Shown here in pieces: positions 23,025 to 29,616 of a DNA stretch of 64,000 nt (position 1 is its first letter; each line of letters begins with the position of its first letter). A program made the position numbers and the translations under genes. Source of the DNA: Limosilactobacillus antri DSM 16041. Lineage in GTDB: Bacteria; Bacillota; Bacilli; Lactobacillales; Lactobacillaceae. The notes beneath the pieces are model-generated. The model was not told the DNA's origin. It worked only from the letters and a program-made list of their open reading frames with translations, and ran no database searches. The stretch spans positions 494,485-558,484 of the forward strand of contig NZ_GG700732.1 in the NCBI RefSeq assembly GCF_000160835.1. Reading direction: 5' to 3'.

Positions 23025-23957
23025 TTAACTAGTCCTATTCCGGTTTGCCAGCATTGCTCTAACTTCTGCGGCTCTCTCTGGTGAAGCTGGCCTTGTACGC
23101 TCTTCCTCCGTCATCTTGGTCCACGATGGCATAGCTTCTTCGTAGTGAGTCTTACCAGGACGCTTAGAATAGCCACTACTGTGCTGTTGCTTGCTATGTT
23201 CAGCTTCTTCAACTGACTTGATACCGTCCTTCTGCAATCGGTTCAAGATAGCTGCCAAGTAGTTCCAGCTACAACGTGGTCCGTCAAAGGTCTCACGAAT
23301 GGCCCAACATACGAGGGGCTTACCGAGAGCGTTAATGGCATTCAAGAACAGATGTTTATGTTCCCCGTCGTTGACATTGATGCGACACTGACGGGCCAGC
23401 TCAAACGGGTCTTCGACTTGCTGACCATCCGTGGCATCCTCGCTGGTGCTCTCTGCTGTATTCTCCTGGTAATCTCTTGTAGTAGTCTCTGGTAGTCTAT
23501 TGGTATAGGTTGCCCCATTTTGAGACATAGGATTGCTCTGTTTTGATGCACTCGTTGCATCATTTTGAGACACCCCATTGTCCTGTTTTGATGCACTCGT
23601 TGTATCGTTTTGATACAATCGTTGTTCGAATTTCTGCAATGCGTCATAGTCGATTCGGTACCACTTAGTCTTATCAAACTTGGCCTTGTTGAAATTACCA
23701 GTAATGATGAGGCCCCGCTTCTCAAGGTCATCGAAGTACCTGGTTAGGCGGGCCCGGGTTTTAATCCATGGAAACTGCTTCAACCAATCGGTCATTGAGT
23801 TGTAGACCCAGTTGTGTCCATCTTCTTGAACATTGTTAGTCCGCTTCAGCCAATAGTGAATTTGTTGAAAGACAATTGCTTCGTCCGCACTGCCTAGCAG
23901 CATCGCCAAGCTCGGCTGGCACTGGAGAGGCCGTTCATCAATTAGTAGTTTGCTCAT
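23025..23957 (-). CDS. phage replication initiator / DnaD-like replisome organizer
   Basis: A 310-residue protein with an N-terminal winged-helix initiator domain (about 1-110; SLAMLLGSADEAIVFQQIHY, NSMTDWLKQFPW, DLEKRGLI), a Ser/Thr/Gln-rich linker with three 15-residue repeats beginning QN(D/G) (about 118-155), and a C-terminal DnaD-like helical part (GPRCSWNYLAAILNRLQ). It would bind the phage origin and recruit the host helicase loader. The linker DNA holds evenly spaced iterons, so the origin is probably inside the gene. It overlaps the upstream HNHc gene by 20 bp. Confidence 0.8.
   Translation of the reverse strand: MSKLLIDERPLQCQPSLAMLLGSADEAIVFQQIHYWLKRTNNVQEDGHNWVYNSMTDWLKQFPWIKTRARLTRYFDDLEKRGLIITGNFNKAKFDKTKWYRIDYDALQKFEQRLYQNDTTSASKQDNGVSQNDATSASKQSNPMSQNGATYTNRLPETTTRDYQENTAESTSEDATDGQQVEDPFELARQCRINVNDGEHKHLFLNAINALGKPLVCWAIRETFDGPRCSWNYLAAILNRLQKDGIKSVEEAEHSKQQHSSGYSKRPGKTHYEEAMPSWTKMTEEERTRPASPERAAEVRAMLANRNRTS
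23518..23617 (-). repeat. five iterons inside the initiator gene, candidate replication origin
   Basis: TTTTGA(G/T)(A/G)CA occurs at 23518, 23541, 23563, 23586 and 23608, i.e. at intervals of 23, 22, 23 and 22 bp, two helical turns. Alternate copies (23541, 23586) are followed by CTCGTTG. The larger unit is 45 bp (15 codons). Iterons within the initiator gene mark origins in several siphophages, such as TP901-1-like ones. Confidence 0.68.
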
Positions 23958-24630
23958 AGTCCCCTCGTACTCCTATCTTCTTCAAATCGTCAGCATTAAG
24001 GCGGATCCCCAGCCTGGTTATCAGATACTTCTTGGCAAAAGCTACGGACCCGATTTTGTGATACTCAGTATGGTGGTCCCGGCACAGGGCCATCAGGCGG
24101 TGCTTGGTGTGGTCAATATGGTTACGGTCACGCCCCATCCCGACAGCGTCCACGTGATGAGTGTCCGCATGGCGGCCACAAATTAGACAGTGTTTCGACA
24201 TCAGACACTTGTACTGAAAAGCGGCCTCGTTTCGTGGTAGCAGCTCGTAGCCCTCATTTACCGGCACGCCGTTAAAAAAGATAAAATCAATCACATTATT
24301 GATGAGCTTAGTAGCTTCGGTCATCGTGGTGTTGCTATCATCGGATAAACTGATTTCACGACCGTCATTCTCTTCCTGAAACTCATCATAAAAATACTTT
24401 TTCATCACGGGTTTAGAATTACCTGACCAGTCAACAATGTCGTCCAGCAACGCAAAGAACAGGTTGCGCTGGTCAGTGCTGGCTAATCGGTTGTCGACAA
24501 ACTCAAAACGGATCCGGGCACCGTCAAGCTGCCCGTCATTCAGGCGACGAATCCGCCGCTCGTTCGGCTGATTATCTGGTGCAACCACGATATACCCTTC
24601 CCTTAAAAAGGCTGTTCCTTCTTCTTGCAT
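23938..24630 (-). CDS. putative HNHc nuclease (HNHc_6)
   Basis: A 230-residue protein of the phage HNHc_6 type. An N-terminal alpha/beta domain (about 1-130) is followed by the nuclease core: CLICGRHADTHHVDAVGMG, HRLMALCRDHHTEYHKIG with the expected Cys pairs and His residues. Such proteins sit next to replication initiators in many Firmicutes phages and are presumed recombination nucleases. The ATG is 5 bp from the upstream gene. Confidence 0.8.
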   Translation of the reverse strand: MQEEGTAFLREGYIVVAPDNQPNERRIRRLNDGQLDGARIRFEFVDNRLASTDQRNLFFALLDDIVDWSGNSKPVMKKYFYDEFQEENDGREISLSDDSNTTMTEATKLINNVIDFIFFNGVPVNEGYELLPRNEAAFQYKCLMSKHCLICGRHADTHHVDAVGMGRDRNHIDHTKHRLMALCRDHHTEYHKIGSVAFAKKYLITRLGIRLNADDLKKIGVRGDYEQTTN

Positions 24631-24635
24631 CTACC

Positions 24636-24851
24636 TCAGCTCCTTCCGTAATGAGGGTCATCTTCAAACACCGACCGGGCCAATTGCTTTGCGGCCGCGT
24701 GCAAACACGCAGATTGATTAACTAACTTCAACACTGCTTCTTCACGTTCCTTAAGTGTCACTGCATACTTGAAGTTGCCAAGACAAATCTGGCATTCTTC
24801 AAGGTGAAGTTGGCATAATATTTTGTAGGTGTGCTTATCGTGCTCGTTCAT
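24636..24851 (-). CDS. small phage protein of unknown function
   Basis: A 71-residue protein rich in Cys, His and Leu (MNEHDKHTYKILCQLHLEEC, QICLGNFKYAVTLKERE). GAGG lies 10 nt before ATG 24851; the frame is open further upstream without a site. A plus-strand -10 element overlaps its start codon. No family is recognised. Confidence 0.55.
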   Translation of the reverse strand: MNEHDKHTYKILCQLHLEECQICLGNFKYAVTLKEREEAVLKLVNQSACLHAAAKQLARSVFEDDPHYGRS

Positions 24852-24927
24852 GATATAATTACCTCGAATGATTATTTCCAATAAGTTTCATTTGGCGTTA
24901 GTGCTGGCGGGTACTAACGTCTTTTTT
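24851..24927 (+). ncRNA. putative short plus-strand RNA, third of its kind
   Basis: TGA-TATAAT (24851-24859) overlaps the start codon of the minus-strand gene 24636-24851. A hairpin (CGTTAGT 24896-24902 with ACTAACG 24913-24919) and six Ts (24922-24927) follow, predicting an RNA of about 60 nt. The hairpin overlaps the 3' end of the minus-strand gene 24898-25065. Same layout as 14099 and 17996, but with no clear sequence similarity. Confidence 0.42.
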
Positions 24928-25065
24928 GCTGCCATAACTCCAGACGGTGATTAAGTAGACCAGCAGAATAGTGATGGTCCCGTCCATCTGGCCCAGGGTA
25001 TAGCAGTAAAAGGCCCATACCCCTGCAATGAAAGCCGTCAATCGACTATTAGCAATCTTACTCAT
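24898..25065 (-). CDS. small two-span membrane protein
   Basis: A 55-residue protein with two hydrophobic segments (LTAFIAGVWAFYCYTLG, TITILLVYLITVW) separated by QMDG. AGGAGG stands 9 nt before ATG 25065, and it overlaps the upstream gene by 8 bp. It has a holin-like size, but it is far from the lysis region, so that role is unlikely. Confidence 0.55.
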   Translation of the reverse strand: MSKIANSRLTAFIAGVWAFYCYTLGQMDGTITILLVYLITVWSYGSKKDVSTRQH

Positions 25066-25282
25066 AGTGGTGTACCTCCTCTCGTTGCTGAATAGATACC
25101 CGGTTAACTAGTCCGTACTTAACCAGATTCTCCAAGTAGTGGGCTTGCTGCCAAACGTAAGCGTCATTTGGCCCGCCCCCAGCCATGAACCAATCTCCCA
25201 GCCGGATCTTTATTACGTTCACCTGCGCAAGCGAATACTCATTTTCCTCGAGTAGCTGTTGAATTCTTTCCATTCCTGTCAT
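25058..25282 (-). CDS. small phage protein of unknown function
   Basis: A 74-residue protein (MTGMERIQQLLEENEYSLAQ..., DAYVWQQAHYLENLVKYG). AGGAGG stands 8 nt before ATG 25282. The pattern is common among early-region phage proteins of unknown role. Confidence 0.58.
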   Translation of the reverse strand: MTGMERIQQLLEENEYSLAQVNVIKIRLGDWFMAGGGPNDAYVWQQAHYLENLVKYGLVNRVSIQQREEVHHYE

Positions 25283-25295
25283 TGAAACTTCCTCC

Positions 25296-25373
25296 TTAAA
25301 AATCCTTGATGATACATACCAACGCAATTAGTGCCAGTACAATTGCTGGCAGTGCGAATAAAAACGTAAACAA
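25296..25373 (-). CDS. 25-residue membrane peptide
   Basis: A TTG start (25373) 6 nt after GGAGG opens a peptide that is almost entirely a transmembrane helix (FLFALPAIVLALIALV) ending CIIKDF. It lies snugly between two genes of the early operon. The ribosome binding site makes translation plausible, but the size makes this a tentative call. Confidence 0.38.
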   Translation of the reverse strand: MFTFLFALPAIVLALIALVCIIKDF

Positions 25374-25374
25374 G

Positions 25375-25683
25375 CTAAGCCTCCTCAAGATATTTCGAAT
25401 GGGGATCCTGCTTCTTCTCATACATTGCCTGAGAATAGTAGGCATTGAATTTCTGATACTCGCGAAGATCCACACGGCCACCATACAAGAACACCTTCCG
25501 CCACTCTGGATAATGCTCCTGGGCCCAATCGCGGCGGCGATAAAACGTCGCTTTACCCATGGGCTGTTCGACTTCCTCACCAGTAGTCTTATCAACTCGA
25601 ACCATCTTCCAAATCTTGCAGAATTCAACGCGGTTAAATTGATAAAGATAAGGTGAATCAATATTTCCAACGTTTGAACTCAT
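25375..25683 (-). CDS. phage protein, possible DNA-binding
   Basis: A 102-residue protein with VEQPMGKATFYRRRDWAQE, which looks like a helix-turn-helix recognition helix, then HYPEWRKVFLYGGRVDLREYQKF and a polar tail. This resembles small excisionase-like or DUF771-type phage proteins, but similarity is loose. It follows the Cro-like gene by 13 bp. Confidence 0.5.
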   Translation of the reverse strand: MSSNVGNIDSPYLYQFNRVEFCKIWKMVRVDKTTGEEVEQPMGKATFYRRRDWAQEHYPEWRKVFLYGGRVDLREYQKFNAYYSQAMYEKKQDPHSKYLEEA

Positions 25684-25696
25684 TGCTTACACCTCC

Positions 25697-25903
25697 TTAC
25701 ATCCCCAGCACTCGGTAAATCTTCTTACGAATCTCAACCGACTTGGGGTTAGTCCATCCCTTGATGGCCCGGTTCACTGATTGCGGGTTTTCCTTAATCA
25801 GATCAGACAATTCAACCTGCGACATACTGCGCTCAATTAGCCGCAACTTAATCTTCTTCTCAACAGTCGCTGCCGACTGTTCAAGGGTTTGTTCAACTGG
25901 CAT
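25697..25903 (-). CDS. Cro-like helix-turn-helix protein
   Basis: A 68-residue XRE/Cro-type DNA-binding protein: IERSMSQVELSDLIKENPQSVNRAIKGW is the HTH, with an N-terminal helix and a short C-terminal helix. It heads the minus-strand early operon and would switch the phage to lytic growth. ATG 25903 is preferred over 25909 because of its 7-nt spacing from GGAGG. A degenerate operator-like half (gatatacttaaa, 25921) lies upstream. Confidence 0.78.
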   Translation of the reverse strand: MPVEQTLEQSAATVEKKIKLRLIERSMSQVELSDLIKENPQSVNRAIKGWTNPKSVEIRKKIYRVLGM

Positions 25904-25959
25904 TGCCATTCCTCCTTTCTGATATACTTAAACCAAGTTCAATACAAAGGTGATTAAAA

Positions 25960-26319
25960 ATGGAAACAGTCAAAAAAGAACGAAAGCTCCTTAAAGACTT
26001 AATTAATCTTTCCAAAAAGTACGACCATAACATTATTCCAATTAACTCACTACCTGTTGATGTAAATAATTACTATCTAAAACAACTAATCAGTAAAAAT
26101 TTGATTAAGGTAACTAATTCAACAGGAATTAACCCAACAACTCACCAACCTATTAATAGCAGTCCGGTAGATATGATCGTAACGGATCAAGGACAACATT
26201 ACTTTGAAAATCTATGGGAAGACATTAAAGCTTTTCTGCTTAAGAGCGTCCTAGTACCGATTATCGTCTCTATAATCACAACCATCCTAGTTTTATTAAT
26301 AAAAGGGTTGTTCCGATAG
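25960..26319 (+). CDS. tail-anchored membrane protein between cro and cI
   Basis: A 119-residue protein, charged and soluble in its first 90 residues (winged-helix-like: YYLKQLISKNLIKVTN...VTDQGQHYFENLW), with one C-terminal transmembrane helix (about 95-116) and cytosolic KGLFR. It lies between the Cro-like gene and the repressor promoters, a place normally without genes, and has its own terminator. It is AT-rich. Probably expressed in the lysogen; a superinfection-exclusion role is conceivable but not shown. Confidence 0.62.
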   Translation: METVKKERKLLKDLINLSKKYDHNIIPINSLPVDVNNYYLKQLISKNLIKVTNSTGINPTTHQPINSSPVDMIVTDQGQHYFENLWEDIKAFLLKSVLVPIIVSIITTILVLLIKGLFR

Positions 26320-26360
26320 AAGCTAAGCAACTAACAACAAGAGGCACTACATATTCCCAG

Positions 26361-26390
26361 AACGTTTCTGAATTCCAGAAGCGTTTTTTT
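26361..26390 (+). terminator. intrinsic terminator after the tail-anchored protein gene
   Basis: A 10-bp stem AACGTTTCTG/CAGAAGCGTT with loop aattc and seven Ts at the end of the stem. It separates the 119-residue gene from the repressor promoters. Confidence 0.75.
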
Positions 26391-26437
26391 CTTTGCCTCA
26401 TCTTCTTCCCCTCCTCTGATATTTCTTGCACAAGTTA

Positions 26438-26466
26438 TTGACTATTTTTAGTAAATATACTAATAT
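26438..26466 (+). promoter_or_regulatory. repressor promoter 1 with operator 1
   Basis: TTGACT (26438-26443), a 17-bp spacer and TATAAT-like TAATAT (26461-26466). The perfect palindrome TTAGTAAATATACTAA (26448-26463) covers spacer and -10. Together with 26552 and 26601 it defines a repeated operator with core ATACTAAT. Confidence 0.72.
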
Positions 26467-26551
26467 CAACTTAAATTAAAAGTTTCGGAAACCTTTTCTA
26501 TTCAAAGACTTATCAAGCTTCCAAAACTTGTCAGAAAACTATATCAACAAC

Positions 26552-26617
26552 TTGACGACTATATTATTACGTGAATATACTAATTAGTCAATAGTTTTCT
26601 GTGTAAATTTACTAATT
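26552..26617 (+). promoter_or_regulatory. repressor promoter 2 with operators 2 and 3
   Basis: TTGACG (26552-26557), an 18-bp spacer and TATACT (26576-26581). Operator 2 (ACGTGAATATACTAAT) covers the -10. Operator 3 (GTGTAAATTTACTAAT, 26601-26616) lies 32 bp downstream, just before the repressor gene, and includes the palindrome GTAAATTTAC. The 120-bp distance to operator 1 would allow looping. The remaining bases of 26391-26646 show only AT-rich sequence. Confidence 0.68.
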
Positions 26618-26646
26618 CGACTGTGAGTAGAAAGAAGATTATTGAT

Positions 26647-26958
26647 ATGAACGTATTCGAACGTACTAAATCTCTAGCTAGAAAAAAGGGGCTTTCTTTG
26701 GCAGCTCTGAATGATAAAGCAGGCTTAGGAAAAAACACAATCTACACTTGGAAAAGGGTTAAGCCTGGAACCGAAGCTCTGGACAAAGTTGCAAAGGTCC
26801 TGAACGTTTCAACCGATTATCTACTCGGTAATAACGAGAGTGATAAGCAAAGAACTGCTGACTTAGATGATGATGATGTCATTTTCACCTACCAAGGAAA
26901 ACCACTATCTGAGGAGGATAAGGCCCTTATTAAAAGACTAATGAATGGGAAGGATTAG
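26647..26958 (+). CDS. short XRE-family repressor (CI/ImmR-like)
   Basis: A 103-residue repressor: the HTH spans about 5-60 (KSLARKKGLSLAALNDKAG, NTIYTWKR, LDKVAKVLNVSTDYLLG), and the short acidic C-terminus has no LexA-type peptidase. The next gene is an ImmA-like metalloprotease, so induction probably follows the ImmR/ImmA route. ATG 26647 has only a weak site; an in-frame GTG lies at 26623. Operators precede it, suggesting autoregulation. Confidence 0.85.
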   Translation: MNVFERTKSLARKKGLSLAALNDKAGLGKNTIYTWKRVKPGTEALDKVAKVLNVSTDYLLGNNESDKQRTADLDDDDVIFTYQGKPLSEEDKALIKRLMNGKD

Positions 26959-26959
26959 T

Positions 26960-27361
26960 ATGGATAAATTAATTTCATATCTAATTAATTACGGATTCGA
27001 TCATGGTATTTCATCTACACTAACTTATGAGCTGCCACCTGATTTTCCATCAAGTGCAAGTAGTAAATACAAAAAAGCCTTAATTAATATGAATTGGCAC
27101 AATAAATGGGAAGTACCATTTTCGTTTGCTCACGAGCTAGGACACATCATCAATGGGGATGACGGTATTAATTACTACCACTCTTTTACTGTTCATTCTA
27201 AAACTGAGTTTGAAGCAAATAAAACAGCAATTGATATTATTCTTGCTTACTGTCGAGATAATGACATCCCCACCGATAACTCAAATACGTTATGTGAGCA
27301 GTTCGGAATTCCATTCAAACTTGAATACATTGTTGCGCTGAAACTGAAAAATATTATGTAA
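26960..27361 (+). CDS. ImmA/IrrE-family metallopeptidase
   Basis: A 133-residue protease with the zinc motif HELGH in FAHELGHIINGD and a third ligand in the downstream EANKTA helix. In ICEBs1-type elements ImmA cleaves the repressor after DNA damage. It starts 2 bp after the repressor stop and so is cotranscribed with it. ATG 26960 is used; an earlier GTG-like start overlaps the repressor. Confidence 0.87.
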   Translation: MDKLISYLINYGFDHGISSTLTYELPPDFPSSASSKYKKALINMNWHNKWEVPFSFAHELGHIINGDDGINYYHSFTVHSKTEFEANKTAIDIILAYCRDNDIPTDNSNTLCEQFGIPFKLEYIVALKLKNIM

Positions 27362-27381
27362 ATTCACAAGGATTATTAGGT

Positions 27382-28008
27382 ATGTCAATTAAAGTAAACT
27401 CGGCTAACTATCAGGGCAACGTTGACAGATTGATACCTTATTTGGAAGGCTATGAAACGTTCGCCGGCATGAATAATAGTAAAATACTAAATTTTCACTT
27501 TAACGAAAAAATATACCAATTTGATACTCATGTTTTAGAGAACGAATTTGTTTGTACCTTGCAATACCGCGATGATTGCTATCAAGTTTTCTTACAGAGA
27601 ATTATCCCTGGTTACACGATAACTGGCGAGCATCCTGAACAACATCCAACAACGCTTTCAGATCCTATCCTTGTTGGTGTTACTAATTCGCGTTCTAATT
27701 CTCTAATCAAAAAATACCTTGAAGAGAATTATACCTGCATTCCCCTGCTCTATGGAGGCAGGTATAAAAAAGTTATCGTTGGCAAAGACGGGGACGATCA
27801 CGTTGAGTCTTTCAGAGAACCATTCCGACTAGCTCTCGAATTTAAGAAACCTCGTAATGAGCCTGCTCTGGAGCCGCAGCAACAAACTACACCTCCTATT
27901 CAAACTGACAAGAATAGTACCGGGTGCATGGGATGTCTGATAATAGTTCTTATTGCGATCATTGCAGTACCGTTATTGATTTTTCTTAATATGATATTTA
28001 ACTATTGA
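27382..28008 (+). CDS. uncharacterised protein with C-terminal membrane anchor
   Basis: A 208-residue protein: a soluble domain of about 160 residues with many aromatic and beta-prone segments (YQGNVDRLIPYLEGYETFAGM, FVCTLQYRDDCYQVFL), a Pro/Gln-rich linker and a C-terminal helix introduced by GCMGCL. No family is recognised. It is the third gene of the lysogenic transcript and shares its anchor pattern with the next gene. Confidence 0.6.
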   Translation: MSIKVNSANYQGNVDRLIPYLEGYETFAGMNNSKILNFHFNEKIYQFDTHVLENEFVCTLQYRDDCYQVFLQRIIPGYTITGEHPEQHPTTLSDPILVGVTNSRSNSLIKKYLEENYTCIPLLYGGRYKKVIVGKDGDDHVESFREPFRLALEFKKPRNEPALEPQQQTTPPIQTDKNSTGCMGCLIIVLIAIIAVPLLIFLNMIFNY

Positions 28009-28052
28009 AGCTTATAAGTAACTGCTTATTTCGACAGTCTGGAGGTGCTTTT

Positions 28053-28244
28053 TTGAATTCTAATCAGAATCAGGATAACCGCAATAAAATACTTGAGCAG
28101 GATAAACTATATCAATTTAGCCAAAAAGCAGAGAAAGTCGGTAATGCGATGAAAAGCACGGGTGATGATATAGCAGGGTGTGGTTGTCTTATTACTTTAT
28201 TCGTTACTATTCCAGTAATTCTCCTATTAATTTTCGTTCTATGA
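28053..28244 (+). CDS. small protein with C-terminal membrane anchor
   Basis: A 63-residue protein. TTG 28053 stands 7 nt from GGAGG and is preferred over the earlier open frame. A polar N-terminal helix (QDNRNKILEQDKLYQFSQKAEKV) is followed by GCGCLI and a transmembrane helix. The GC-x-GCL-type junction repeats that of the preceding gene, suggesting that the two proteins act together at the membrane. Confidence 0.58.
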   Translation: MNSNQNQDNRNKILEQDKLYQFSQKAEKVGNAMKSTGDDIAGCGCLITLFVTIPVILLLIFVL

Positions 28245-28253
28245 GAGGTTAAT

Positions 28254-28412
28254 ATGAATAGCTTAGATGACGCAGCACTAGATAAAGCATTTGATAATAT
28301 CTCATTCGATCACCCAGTGACCGAGCATGACCGCCGAGTAATGAAGCAGCTCTGGAAAGAATACATTAAAACTAAAAAAGCATCCCCTACTTATGTAGAG
28401 AATGCGGAATAG
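28254..28412 (+). CDS. small phage protein of unknown function
   Basis: A 52-residue acidic-to-basic helical protein (MNSLDDAALDKAFDNISFDH..., RRVMKQLWKEYIKTKK). AGAGG precedes ATG 28254 and it lies 9 bp after the preceding gene. Its 3' end overlaps a convergent minus-strand gene by 26 bp. Confidence 0.52.
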   Translation: MNSLDDAALDKAFDNISFDHPVTEHDRRVMKQLWKEYIKTKKASPTYVENAE

Positions 28413-28632
28413 AATACTTTGATGATTGCTGATGGTGCTTAGGATTAGGACTATTAATTGCTTCTTCCAACATATACCGTAAATCATCATCACCATACTT
28501 AGTTAATGCTTCTACTTTAGCGTCTTCGAATGATATGTCGGTGCTAGCTTGCTTCAATGTTATGTATAAATTAATGGCTTGCCAGTAACTAAGTTTTTTC
28601 AGAAAGGAGCTGACACTATTAGACTTGCTCAT
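28387..28632 (-). CDS. small protein on the opposite strand of the lysogeny module
   Basis: An 81-residue protein (MSKSNSVSSFLKKLSYWQAI..., DISFEDAKVEALTKYGDDDLRYML) with GGAGGG 8 nt before ATG 28632, a better site than its plus-strand neighbours have. It is convergent with the 52-residue gene and overlaps the 5' part of the next plus-strand gene. It may be a lytic-phase gene or an antisense partner; no family is recognised. Confidence 0.5.
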   Translation of the reverse strand: MSKSNSVSSFLKKLSYWQAINLYITLKQASTDISFEDAKVEALTKYGDDDLRYMLEEAINSPNPKHHQQSSKYSIPHSLHK

Positions 28633-29151
28633 ATTATTTTCCCTCCAGGAACATTAAAAATATGCGGTATTCCTTGTACTGTCTTAGGCACCCTCAGTGC
28701 CCTAGCCTCTTTTACGAACATACTAAATGGATTCAAATCAGTAGTTTTAATATTTTTTGCTGTTTCAATTCCACTTTCATATATTATAAGCCTATTAATC
28801 AATATAGCTAGGTTAACTAACCGAAATCAAACCATTAACAAGAAAAACAAAAAGCTAAAGAAGAAGCTAAAGCAAAAATCAAAAGAAATTACACAATTAA
28901 AGGAAAATAGAACCGGATTAAAGAACCAGCTAAATATATATCAAAATGAAATCCACACTCAAGAAAATATTATCCAAAAACTAAATTTTGAAAATCAGCA
29001 TTATCAAATTTTTAAATACCTAATTCTAGCATTTGTTCCTGATAATAAACTTCCAATGCTAGAACAACGTATGAATATTTTAGAAGGTCGTGAACTAAAT
29101 GAAAAAAATGAAAGTAGCAAAGATAATCAGCACCAAACAAATAGTTGTTAA
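28579..29151 (+). CDS. membrane protein with long coiled coil
   Basis: Up to 190 residues: two adjacent hydrophobic segments (about 25-75: ICGIPCTVLGTLSALASF, VVLIFFAVSIPLSYIISLLI) and a long lysine-rich coiled coil (about 80-145). The only standard start is TTG 28579, without a site. An AAAGGAG at 28603-28609 is followed 8 nt later by ATT 28618 in frame, so a rare ATT start is possible. It overlaps the next gene by 53 bp and may function with it. Confidence 0.6.
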   Translation: MPVTKFFQKGADTIRLAHIIFPPGTLKICGIPCTVLGTLSALASFTNILNGFKSVVLIFFAVSIPLSYIISLLINIARLTNRNQTINKKNKKLKKKLKQKSKEITQLKENRTGLKNQLNIYQNEIHTQENIIQKLNFENQHYQIFKYLILAFVPDNKLPMLEQRMNILEGRELNEKNESSKDNQHQTNSC

Positions 29152-29542
29152 TGCAGGAAAAAGTGATGGTTTAGCAGAGGGAGACGAGCTAGAAATTATT
29201 GGTGAAATCGGTGATCCTGTTAAAGATCCAGATACAGGAAAAGTAATTGGAACACTAGATAACCTCAAAGGAAGGGTCATTGTTACAACAGTTTATCAAA
29301 ATATGTCCATTGCTGATGCACCCAAAAAAGAAGTTCTTAATGATCCGTACAGTAGGATATTAAGGCAGTCCCACTTATTCTCAAAGCAAATCGATCCAAT
29401 GAAACAATGGAAGGGTACCGTTCAAGAAGACCTTGATGTCGATCCAGATGAAATTACAGGTGGCTTGCCTGAAAGTAAGAATGAATATGAAGACATGATT
29501 CATGTTGGCGATACCGTTATCTTAGTTTCTGATGCAAATTAA
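29099..29542 (+). CDS. small beta-rich protein (FlgT C-terminal-like pattern)
   Basis: A 147-residue protein. KVAKIISTKQIVVNAGKSDG followed by LAEGDELEIIGE and DPDTGKVIGTLDNLKGRVIVTTVY has the look of a FlgT-C-like beta-barrel, found in several stand-alone bacterial proteins of unknown role. The C-terminus is acidic and ends VGDTVILVSDAN. It overlaps the coiled-coil membrane gene and ends at a strong hairpin. Confidence 0.6.
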   Translation: MKKMKVAKIISTKQIVVNAGKSDGLAEGDELEIIGEIGDPVKDPDTGKVIGTLDNLKGRVIVTTVYQNMSIADAPKKEVLNDPYSRILRQSHLFSKQIDPMKQWKGTVQEDLDVDPDEITGGLPESKNEYEDMIHVGDTVILVSDAN

Positions 29543-29572
29543 TTTAAACCGGTCGATTTCGACCGGTTTAAA
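29543..29572. terminator. perfect 13-bp inverted repeat, probable terminator
   Basis: Arms 29543-29555 and 29560-29572 (TTTAAACCGGTCG and its complement), with a 4-nt loop. It separates the lysogeny module from the integrase. T-runs are short on both strands, so efficiency is uncertain. Confidence 0.6.
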
Positions 29573-29616
29573 AAGCAATCACAAAGAACATACATTCGCA
29601 AGAAAGGAGAATACTC

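Noticed and set aside
23516..23620. 45-bp periodic repeats considered as a CRISPR array
   Set aside because: Repeats are in frame within the initiator gene, units and spacers both repeat, and no cas genes are present.
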